DNA from: Gossypium raimondii
Taxonomy: Eukaryota > Streptophyta > Magnoliopsida > Malvales > Malvaceae
Length of the DNA stretch: 64,000 nt
Assembly (NCBI RefSeq): GCF_025698545.1
Contig: NC_068570.1
Coordinates: 59,229,924 to 59,293,923 of the forward strand
Direction of reading: 5' to 3'
Below are positions 1 to 9,218 of this stretch, in pieces; the first letter of the stretch is position 1, and every line of letters begins with the position of its first letter. Made by a program: the position numbers and the translations under genes. The notes below the pieces were generated by a model. It saw only the letters and a program-made list of their open reading frames with translations, made no database searches and was not told the origin of the DNA.

Positions 1-415
1 TCAACACTTCCTTCACATTGTTCTCATAAATATAGAGCAAGACTTGAACTTATTAACGTATAATTATGATTATCTGTCATACGAAACCTTAGTTCGTGAT
101 TGTTTCTGATGTCTAGTCTGCATGATATGCAAATGTTTTGTACATAATTGAACATATTTCAACCATTCCGGATTACCGCAAATTGTCACTGCCCCTTTAG
201 AACTGGGAGAAAAAGTTATATCTCAGTCGTGTTTGTGTAGCAGCTAATTAAGAAAAGGAAAAGCAAATATTCCTTCCGATTTTATAATGCTGTTATCATA
301 ATTCATAGGGATACATAGTCCAATCCCTACCTTATCAATTCAAGGACTTTCATGGCTTTATGTTTACGGGAATAGTAGCATTCCACTATAGTAATCATTT
401 TCTCACCATTTGCAG
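1..415 (+). other. Upstream intron sequence of the truncated first gene
   Basis: No exon can be supported here. The sequence is AT-rich with stops in all frames. It ends in a pyrimidine-rich tract and the acceptor TTTGCAG just before 416, so at least its right part is the last coding intron of the gene whose final exon follows. Confidence 0.4.
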
Positions 416-496
416 CCATTTATCGATCTCAAAATCCCCGACGATTTGAGGAAAGAGAAAATAAGGCCCTCAAAACGAGTAAAGAAGTCTCGCTAA
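416..496 (+). CDS. C-terminal coding exon of an unidentified gene (5' part outside window)
   Basis: An acceptor (CACCATTTGCAG) is followed by an 81-nt phase-0 open stretch ending in TAA. It encodes 26 residues that begin PFIDLKIPDD and end in a Lys/Arg-rich tail (KRVKKSR). The acidic-hydrophobic then basic composition looks like a real protein end, and the tail resembles a nuclear localisation signal. A consensus donor (ATATG|GTAAG) lies just after the stop and a plausible acceptor (ATCCACAG) sits near 741, so the 3' UTR may contain an intron. I do not recognise the family. The call rests on splice signals and composition only. Confidence 0.45.
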   Translation, partial: PFIDLKIPDDLRKEKIRPSKRVKKSR

Positions 497-1930
497 GCAT
501 ATGGTAAGATTTGAGCATAATCTTTGTTGCATATCTATTAACATTTTTGTTACTTTAAGCTTAGCTGAATTTATAAATGCAAAATCATGAATGTTTTGCC
601 CAATTTACTGTATGTTGAATGGTCTCAGTACCCATCCATCATTTAAGTGGTCAAATAGAATTACAAGCATTCATATCTATATATACCTATTTGCAGATGA
701 TCTGATGAATCCGGGATTTTTTTTACTTTCCTGCATCCACAGACGAAGCATCTCTCGAAACAAGCAAGCGGAGGCCAAAAAAGGAATCGATCAGGATTTC
801 CTGTTTCCTAACAACATAAGGGCATTTTAACTTTATTGTCTAAAACACAATCACATTTATGATGTTAGCACTTTGTATCATAGTCAATCTAATTAGGGTT
901 AGTAACTATCATTGTGCTTGATTGAGCATCCTATAGTGGCTGCAAGTCCCAAGGTTATTGATCTACATTTGTTTCTACTCATTTTCATGTAAGGTGGTTT
1001 GGATTTTGGTATCCATCCTTTTCTTTAAAAATTTGTGCTTGATAGATAATCTAGTTGTTTCATGCAATCACACTTATATCTAATACGTTAGAAACTCGAA
1101 TCTAATTATCTACAACCCTTTCCCCAATCCTATATTGACATATATGTCCATCCCAAAATAATAACTTGATTATTCGATCCACTTTAGTATTTAGTACTTT
1201 TTTTCTACTTTGAGACTTTAACTAGGCAACCATGTCTACGTTGGTCATTGAACTTGGCAAATGTAAGAATGGCATAACACTATAAAATTGTGACATATCA
1301 TCGTTATTTGACACAATCTCACGTTATCAAATATGAAACCGAAGTCCAAGAACCAAAATGACAAAAAGAAAAGTGTAAAAATACTAAAGTAAATCTAATT
1401 GACAAGTTTGGGGACTAAAAGTTATATTAACCAAAATCTCCCTTGGGGTGAAACAAGCAAAGTACATTCAGAACATAGACCACACAATAAAAGTTAAATT
1501 TGCAAAATAACTATTGATAGCAACCTTAGTTGAAACAAAGCAGAGTGGGCACATTTTAGTCTTGTACACTGATTTTTCATAGTTGATGTCTTCATTCACC
1601 CAAATCTTCACCTAAGTTCAGACCGGAACCCTTTCATCACCTAGCACGGCTGTTTCGAAGTGGCAACCATTGTTTTATCACCAAATCATATCATAGTATT
1701 CAGGATAGAACTAATACGATCAAACTAAGTTCTAGTTCTGACCTCTATCGTGCATCCATAGAATGGTTCAAAGAATCCATGGAACTTTATCAAATAAACA
1801 TTAAAAAGCTAAGTGTAAATTACATTTCTTAATGAACTTCACATGTATATAACATAAAGCATGGCATGATCATATACCTACAATATTCACATATAGAAGG
1901 ATTATAGATTAGAAAAAAAGGGACTACAAA
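497..1930. other. 3' flank and intergenic spacer
   Basis: AT-rich with no supportable ORF. The first ~350 bases are probably the 3' UTR of the preceding gene. About 1200-1430 carries the inverted 'accession-style' motif pair (AACTTGGCAA near the left, CAAGTTTGGGGACTAAAAG near the right, then TTATATTAACC) that also marks the better-preserved element at 9888-10172, so a degraded copy of that MITE is likely. Confidence 0.35.
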
Positions 1931-2072
1931 CTCAAAGCTCTTACATCATCAAATTAGTTGTAGGTGTCCATTGTGACAAGCATATGCCTGAGATTAGTAA
2001 AACAACCAGCAGATGCATTTTGGCAATCTGTTCAAATGCTTGCACCGCATTATCAACAAGCATGGATCAGTT

Positions 2073-2240
2073 TCATTGGCGGTCTAAAGCAATGTTAGCA
2101 TTCATAGGAAACTGCCCTGAGACTACACTACGATATGTAACAATTTTTTGTATGAGCATTGGCTTTCCAAAGTATGCTATCCATCCTCCCCCTTGACCAT
2201 TGTGCTCAACCCGTTTCCCTGGAAACAGCAAAATGAACTT
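2073..2240 (-). other. Candidate 3'-UTR exon of the F-box gene
   Basis: On the minus strand the F-box stop codon (2698-2700) is followed ~25 nt later by a possible donor (CTAAG|GTAAAAAG). A possible acceptor (GTTTCCAG|GG) lies near 2225, followed by sequence richer in G+C than its surroundings. That stretch stays open to 2073 and would read GQGGGWIAYFGKP in part. Because the F-box frame is already closed, it could only be untranslated exon, an alternative transcript or a separate small gene. RNA evidence is needed. Confidence 0.2.
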
Positions 2241-2697
2241 TAAATACAGAAAATGTGCATAAATAAAAAGGAAATGCAAGCAGAACAAAGAAGGTAAGGC
2301 ATGCTATCAAAGTTACTAAAACTCCAGCACGGATATGTTCATTTATTTTCAAGAATCCAGATACGAGTTTTGGAGGCATTCCATGATGTTTACCCGGACA
2401 AGCAATTTCAATAAAAGGTTTCTCACATCTCAAATGAAAATTGAAATCCAAATCCCACCATACACAACCACCAATTCAATATGCATGCTTCCCCCTCAAT
2501 ACATATGCATCACCAAAAGAAATCAATAGCATAAAACTATGTTATTAAAGATGATCTTATGTAAACGAATGCAACTCATAGCATTACATGTACCAATAAC
2601 TTAAAACTTATTAACTAAACAATAACATAGGATCAAATCATTTGCTCCTCTATACAGCAACTGAGACTTTTTACCTTAGCAGATCCGAAGGTGAGTA

Positions 2698-3834
2698 TCA
2701 AAACGAGTTCATCTCCAAGCAGTAAGTCCTTCTCTTAACCAGCATCTTAGCCGCAGTCCCATAAGGCTCTTCAAAAGCATTCGATAACCAAGAAGAATCC
2801 GAAACCTCGTTTTTGGAAGCAGATTGTTCACTAGGCCTAATAGCAACCAAAGTAGCACCTTTTAAAACAACCCCATCAGGCAATTCCAAGTAAGGAGCAT
2901 ACCAAAGCCTCATATTCAACGCAGGCACCAATGTCCTTTTCGAAGCAGAAGAAGCCGATAATGGCTTCACTCGCAATTCCTCGAGCTGATCCCTGTTCAT
3001 ACAAAGCACCCCTTGTCCATCTGCATCGGTTAAGACCAAGCTATCCAGCGTTTTATGATCAGCAATTATCGGTTGAAGCAAATAATGCCTCGCTGATGCT
3101 GCGATTAACGAACTAATCGTCCAAACAACCCTTAATTTCAAGCCACCGTTAGTATAAAACGTTTCTGGGATACTACCGTTATCGTCACCGTTGCCGAAGC
3201 CAAATTCCGGCGAAATCCCATTGTTAATAACGGAAGCAGCTCCAAGGATGACGCAATTATCAAGTGTTGACCCAAAATCAGCTCTCCACTTCAAAAGAAC
3301 ACCATCATCAATCCCTAACTCACCACTGGGTAATTCGATTCGTAGGAACCGAATCTCGTTAAAATTCCTAAGAACCTGCGTCGGAGAATGATGGGTAACC
3401 CCACCATGATCCATTTCCCCATCATCACCAACACCAGGAGCAACGAACAACGAAGACGACGAAAGGGAATTTAGGGTTTCATTCAAAACCGACCGTTTAG
3501 GACCAAGGAATTGACCCAAAGCTTGAAGCGGTTTAACAATGCCTCCGAAAACAAGACGAAAGAGATTCGAAAAAGGACCAACGAGAGCACGCGATTTATC
3601 CGATGAAGACGAAGAAGATGAACAATCGTCATCGGAGATAACACAATCGACTCGAACGACGACGTTTTCGACTTGAGGAACAAGGGAATGGAAACGACGG
3701 GAAACAACACAGCACCGGCCGAGAGCTTTAACGTCACCGATCTTGTTGAAGACTAAAAGAAGAACCGAGTCAGGAAGACGGTCGAAGTGATCGACCGGTT
3801 CGGGTTGATCCCGATCTGGATAAACCGAAGACAT
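2698..3834 (-). CDS. F-box protein, AUF1/AUF2 type
   Basis: Single-exon gene for 378 aa. The N-terminal F-box spans about residues 15-60 (DHFDRLPDSVLLLVFNKIGD, then a Cys-Val-Val-Ser-Arg-Arg-Phe-His core). Such a domain binds a SKP1/ASK adaptor and places the protein in an SCF ubiquitin ligase. A Ser-rich acidic linker follows at about 66-80, then a long C-terminal region without LRR or kelch repeats. The overall layout matches the Arabidopsis AUXIN UP-REGULATED F-BOX family, known for effects on root auxin transport and cytokinin response. The substrate is not readable from sequence. ATG at 3834 is the first in frame, behind a pyrimidine/purine-rich leader (about 3835-3905). No defect was seen. 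The specific AUF subtype is inferred from resemblance. Confidence 0.85.
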   Translation of the reverse strand: MSSVYPDRDQPEPVDHFDRLPDSVLLLVFNKIGDVKALGRCCVVSRRFHSLVPQVENVVVRVDCVISDDDCSSSSSSSDKSRALVGPFSNLFRLVFGGIVKPLQALGQFLGPKRSVLNETLNSLSSSSLFVAPGVGDDGEMDHGGVTHHSPTQVLRNFNEIRFLRIELPSGELGIDDGVLLKWRADFGSTLDNCVILGAASVINNGISPEFGFGNGDDNGSIPETFYTNGGLKLRVVWTISSLIAASARHYLLQPIIADHKTLDSLVLTDADGQGVLCMNRDQLEELRVKPLSASSASKRTLVPALNMRLWYAPYLELPDGVVLKGATLVAIRPSEQSASKNEVSDSSWLSNAFEEPYGTAAKMLVKRRTYCLEMNSF

Positions 3835-4032
3835 TGTTCTTTTCCCCTTGTTTAAAGGGAAAGAAAAGGGAAAAGGGTTGGATTCTGTGCCTAAGGAGAA
3901 AACAAAGCTTTAGAAAAAGGGTAGAGGGAAAAGGATATTAATGGTGGGATGAGATAGATCCACGTCTTTTTTTCTAAATTATGTTATTAGTCCCTATAAT
4001 ATACATTAATTTCATTTTAAGTCCTTGTAATC

Positions 4033-4519
4033 TAGAGGTGTTCATGGGCCGGGCGGCCCGGCCCGGCCTGACGGCCCGCCCGAAATGTGGGAGGGTTTGG
4101 GTAAAAATATAGGCCCGAAATATGGGCTTGGGTAAAAAACGAGGCCCGATTAAAAAATGGGCCGGGCCTCGGGCACAACTTTTTTTTGGCCTGCCCGCCC
4201 GAATAATAAATATTTTATTTTTATTTTTATTTTTAACTTTAAAATACTTTTAAAATACTTTTTTAATTTTTTAATTTTAAAATTTTTTAAATTTTTTAAA
4301 ATACTTTTTAATTTTTAATTTTAAAATATTTTTAAAATACTTTTTTAATTTATATTTTAATTTTAAAATAAATTTTTGGTATTTATTTAAAAACGGGCGG
4401 GCAGGCCGGGCGGGCTTATGAATTTTTCCTGCCAGGCACAGGCAAAATTCTAGGCCCATATTTTGGTAGGCAGAAATTTTTCTAGGCAGGCCGAACCCGC
4501 CCGCCCATGAACACCTCTA
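4033..4519. mobile_element. hAT-like MITE (487 bp) with TAGAGGTGTTCATGG termini
   Basis: Terminal inverted repeats TAGAGGTGTTCATGGGC and GCCCATGAACACCTCTA flank a GC-rich subterminal zone (runs of GGCCCG/CGGGC) and an AT-only core. The 8-bp direct repeat TTGTAATC lies immediately outside both ends (4025-4032 and 4520-4527). The 8-bp duplication and TA-rGG terminus fit the hAT superfamily. There is no transposase, so the element is non-autonomous. It sits ~200 bp upstream of the F-box start. Degraded relatives with similar Gly/Cys-rich 'GGCTCGAG/GGCCCA' words occur near 6233-6370, 45100-45693 and 54655-54927. Confidence 0.85.
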
Positions 4520-4527
4520 TTGTAATC

Positions 4528-6019
4528 TAATTTAATCGTTTTTAATCTTGGATTTTTTTTTTTAATTTCAATCCTGATCAAATGCTTGAACGCCCTGAGG
4601 GGGAGCAGCTAAAATGATAATTTCGATTTAGTTCTTTTGAAAACCATAAAAATATGAGCTAATATAATGGTAAAATTGTATTTCAGCTCTCATAAAAATA
4701 TATAACTTAATCTTAATTCTCCTAAAAATACTTTTGGCTTTGCCTATAATTTTGGTTTTTTTTTTCTAAAATCTTGTGTAGTAGACATGTTATCGCATGT
4801 TTAATGTTGTGTCAGCTTGGTATTAATACATAATACTTGTAAAAAAATAAAACCAAGTCGTTTTAGTTAATTGATTTAACAACTAGGCAATTATTATTTG
4901 AGCCGAGACTGAAATTTCAGAATTTAAAAATGACAGGGACTAAAAAGTGATCAAATTGGATAATATTGATTAAATTCATAACTTACGCCTAGTATAAGAG
5001 TAATAGCAAAACTTGATTTAATGGATTTAACTCTTATCATTTGGACTAGGATTTCAATTTCAATTTTGAAAAGTACATGGACTAAAATTAGTCAAGCTAT
5101 AGCATAAGGACTAAGTCCATATCTTACTCATATTATGGGGACTAATAGAAAAATTTAGCCTTTTTCTTATCTTTACACAGTATGGTTTTCATCCCTCTAT
5201 CAAAATTTACAAGTTATTAATCAACTTAAACTACTTATTCTTTTCCTTATTTGTTGCAAATAAATTATTGAACTATTGATTTATGTTAATTTCTAGCATA
5301 TAAATTACGAAATTATTTATTTTCGAACCAACGATATAATGACAATATTTAATAACGTTACGTAATTGTATTAATTTTTTTCAGTAAAACATAAAGATCA
5401 AATTTTATCAAATTAAAGTAAAAGAATTAATTTAACAGTTTCAATACAACGGAAGGATGCATTTAGAATTAGACCAAACTAAACGAAAATGTGTGAATAG
5501 GAAAAAATAGATCATTATCAACATGATAAAGGATTACTCATTTGTATATCCAAAGCCGGTAGCCTCGAATTGAGTTCGAATTCGACTCATATTTATACCT
5601 TAAATGATAAAATTAAAATCCGACCCATATTTTAAACGTTTCTATCCATAAAACTTTTTTTTTTTGATAAATTCTATCCATAAAACCTTACACAAAAGTG
5701 GTTGGGATCATATTTGTTGATAAGTTCATTGCCTTTTTAGAGTGAAACATCAAACTATTGGGGACCAATATTTTGATGTGATATAAGCTTTGGCAACATA
5801 TCATATATTTTATTTATTTGTGTGTATATGTAAAAAATAGATAATATAATTATATTTGAGTGTTAAAAATATATAATTTTTATCAGATACAAGTATCAAA
5901 TAACAGATTGGACTAAAAAATAACACAAGTACTATATTGAAAAAAGTGTTAAACTTGGATACCGAATTATATATTAAACCAAAACAAGTAACAATAAAAA
6001 ACAAAATAACCCTTTGAGT
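4528..6019. other. AT-rich intergenic spacer
   Basis: No gene or clear repeat boundary. It contains scattered 'gggactaaaa / aaattagtca' words typical of degraded MITEs in this window, notably at 4900-5160. Confidence 0.4.
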
Positions 6020-6157
6020 CGGTTGAGTCTTAGCTCGATTAACATAAGCATTATTGCCAATGCAGGAGGACGTGGGTTCGAGTGCACTGAAGTGCATTAT
6101 CCTTCTATTTATGAGTTGGAGAGAGGCTATAAGTAGTTCTAGACGTTGTTAAAAAAA
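6020..6157 (+). mobile_element. tRNA-derived SINE
   Basis: An internal RNA polymerase III promoter is visible: an A-box-like CTTAGCTCGATTAAC (about 6029-6043) and a B box GTGGGTTCGAGTGC (about 6072-6085). A short body (AAGTGCATTATCCTTC) and a GTTAAAAAAAG 3' tail near 6148-6158 follow. The same body, inverted, lies at 54348-54450, which supports a dispersed SINE family. Exact ends and target duplication were not resolved. Confidence 0.65.
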
Positions 6158-8454
6158 GAAAACACCCTTTAAAACCCCCCACAAAACCATCCCACTCGAG
6201 GAAATTAAGACATTCTAATTTTATTATAAAAAATTTTAATACGGGCAAGCTGGGTCAAATTTTAGTATTTTCATTCGGATTAAGTTTGGGTAAAATTTTA
6301 AGCCCATTTTTAGGCTGAGCTCGAGCCTAAATTTTTTACTTGACCTGGCCTGAACCCAACTCGACCTATAGGCAATTCTATTTTAGAGCATTTAATAGCA
6401 TTTATTGAAACAAAGGAGGTTGAAGTTATGGAATCAATTCACGAGGAAAAAGAAAACAGTTTAGCATTAAAAGTAATAATCAAATCAAAAATCAAGTCAA
6501 CAACAACAAACTTTGCCATAAAAAGAATCGAATTGATTATCGATTGATAAAGTCTAAAAATAGTAGAGGTATTTATGGATCAGATTAGATTCGATTTAAG
6601 AATAATTTTATTATTGTCTAAGCTCGGCTTAACTCGAAATATGTGCCTAAAACTTTATTCAAACTCGTTCGTATTTATAAATGAATAACTCAAACTCATT
6701 TTAAGCTCACTCATATTATTTTTAAATTAAAAACAATATTTTTAATATTTTTAATTTAATATTTAATAATTTTATTTTCTACTTATTAAAATCATATATA
6801 TAAACGACTTAAATATATCTACATTACAACATTAAATATTACCATACACATATATATATTGTTATATATATTTAGATTTATTTTTGTGTTATAAATGACA
6901 TAATATTTAAAAACTAAACAATATATTATATTATAAATTTAGGAAACAGATTAGGTCGAGCTTGGACTTTGAATGCTTAAGTTCGAGCTAAATTTATATC
7001 TTAAACAGACCTATTTATTTTTTTCAAACCCTTTTTCTGGGCATAATATTGTTGTTCAAACCCTTTTAAATTTTAAACAAACTTTTGGGCTTAAACGAAT
7101 AACTCAATCCATAAACAAATCTATTTTAATCTACAATCAAATCTAATAAGTACGGAATTGCAATTTCCGAATCATTAGGGATGAAATTAAAATTGCAAAT
7201 TAATCCAAATTCCAAATTCAATTTTATAAAATGCTTTTGTTACAAAAATATTTTATTTAAAAGGACTTGCGTTGTTATCAAATCTTCAATTGAAACCTAA
7301 TCATAGACTTGTGTAAGCTTGGCAGCACTGGATAACTGCCCCCGGCCCGGGAACAATTTCAACCACATTAACGAGCTGCTAGTTAGAGTTGTTCTTAGTT
7401 GGTCTTGGTGCGTGGGTTTACCCTAGAACAACCACTTTTTCTTTTATCGTACGCCCTCACTTTCTCATCCAATCGAGCCTCGCCACCTACGCAAGTGAGC
7501 GCAGCCCATTTTTAGCACTAAAAGTCTAAATCGCCAAATAAAAAGGTCTAATTCTGATTTTAGTCCCTCTATCATGCTGAAAATTTGAGATTAGTCATTA
7601 CTTTTATAATATGCTCAACATGATCAGATTGATAGCAATGTTAATTTCTATCATTAAATAGATTAGGTGAATTTTGTTTATGTTATTTGTTCATATGATC
7701 AATCATGATCAATCAATAATAAATTTATATATTGTCTATTAGGCTTGTAATGATTGATTTCAGTTGTATATGTTCAATTTACATCGAAGTTTTAAAAAAC
7801 AGATCGGTGGTCGAACTAAATTGACAATAGATTTTCGGTTCAATCAGTTCAAAATTAAAACATTTTAATGGGGTAGATATCAAATTTACGCATGAACTCC
7901 GGTTCAACGTGAAATTTGATACATAAACTTTTATTTGGTGTAATCATGCACATGAAACTTAAATTGTGATTCATATGTGCACATTAAACTTCGATTTTAT
8001 TCAATCGTATATATTTAAATAAATGAATACATACATTTATTTTCATATTGGATTAATAATAATTGTTTGTGTATTCAATATATCAATGTAAAGTGGTGTT
8101 AATTTGATAATGTTGTTAGTAATTTGTGAAAAATGAATCAAATTGAAATTTTATTTATAAATCCGCACAAAATAAAAGTTAACGATAGTTTTAATATTTA
8201 TCTAAATTTTAAAAATTTAAGAAAATTCTTTAAAATTTAAGAAAATTCTTTAATATTTAAAAATATTTAATAAATAATTAGGAAAATTTATTAAAAACAT
8301 TAATGGATAAAAAATATACAAACATCCATTTTGTAAATTATAAAAATTAAATTAAAAATTAAATCTAATTTAAATATAATTCAACCAATTCTGTACCAGT
8401 TCAATGTACCTCTAGTTTATTGATACTAATTGGACCGCCAATTTCTGGTTCAAC
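6158..8454. other. Repeat-derived intergenic spacer
   Basis: No gene is supported. The segment at 6233-6370 resembles the edge of the 4033-4519 MITE family. The segment near 6575-7140 begins AGAGGTATTTATGG and carries Leu-like GCTCGA words, probably another decayed member. The stretch 7790-8460 holds motifs such as CGGTTCAATCAGTTC and ACCAGTTCAATG that also occur in the small hairpin element at 15514-15675. Confidence 0.35.
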
Positions 8455-9058
8455 TAGTTTAATTAGTTGGTCCGATCGATTTCCAACAATTATATATACA
8501 TCGGTTAATAATTCTATAAAAATAACTAATAATGTTTTGGAGCTTTGAGATCCTAAATTCGAATTCCACCCAAAATTTCTGAACCCTTTTAAATGTGTAA
8601 ATTAAAGTAGGGAGGTTAGTCTCTAGTTTCAACATAATTAAAGGGGCTAACCTCGTCATTATAGTTCAACTAGTTAAATCAGTTGGTCCAATTGATTTCC
8701 AACAATTATATATACATCGGTTGATAATTCTATAAAAATAACTGATAAGGCTTTGGAAATTTGAGATCCTAAATTCGAGTTCCACCCAAAGTTCTCGAAT
8801 CTTTCTAAGTGTGCAAATTAAAGTAGGGCGGTTAGTCTCTAGTTTCAACATAATTAAAGTGACTAACCTCATAATTATGGTTCAACTAGTTCAATCAGTC
8901 GGTCCAATTGATTTCCAACAACAATAAAGCTTTGGAACTTTGGGATCCTAAATTCGAGTTCCACCCAAAGTTCTCAAATCCTTCTAAGTGTGCAAATTAA
9001 AGTAGGGAGGTTAGTCACTAGTTTCAACATAATTAAAGGGACTAACCTCACAATTATA
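8455..9058. repeat. Three-copy tandem repeat, 216-bp unit
   Basis: Copy 1 is 8455-8670 and copy 2 is 8671-8886, both 216 bp. Copy 3 is 8887-9058, with an internal deletion of ~42 bp that removes the TATATATACATCGG segment. Shared landmarks are TTGATTTCCAACAA, GATCCTAAATTCGAG, TTCCACCCAAAG and AGTTTCAACATAATTAAAG. The array ends less than 70 bp before the TATA box of the PDH E1 beta gene. Short minus-strand open frames in it are a by-product of the repetition and not genes. Confidence 0.9.
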
Positions 9059-9125
9059 CCACAAAAAAATTTTAATTAAAATATTCCTCAAATTCTCCGC
9101 CCATTTTCATTTTCTTTATAACTCC

Positions 9126-9132
9126 TATAAAT
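9126..9132 (+). promoter_or_regulatory. TATA box of the PDH E1 beta gene
   Basis: TATAAAT lies about 93 bp upstream of the chosen ATG (9219). This is a normal distance for a plant core promoter plus a short leader. Confidence 0.55.
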
Positions 9133-9218
9133 CTCATAACTCATTTAACGTTTCCATTTCTTTGGAATTTATTTATTTTTTCCAAATTTTTTTTCGCGGG
9201 TGCAAATCGAAATCCCAA

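Noticed and set aside
8459..8872. Two similar minus-strand open frames (66 and 68 codons)
   Set aside because: They are the same frame in two copies of the 216-bp tandem repeat, not paralogous genes.
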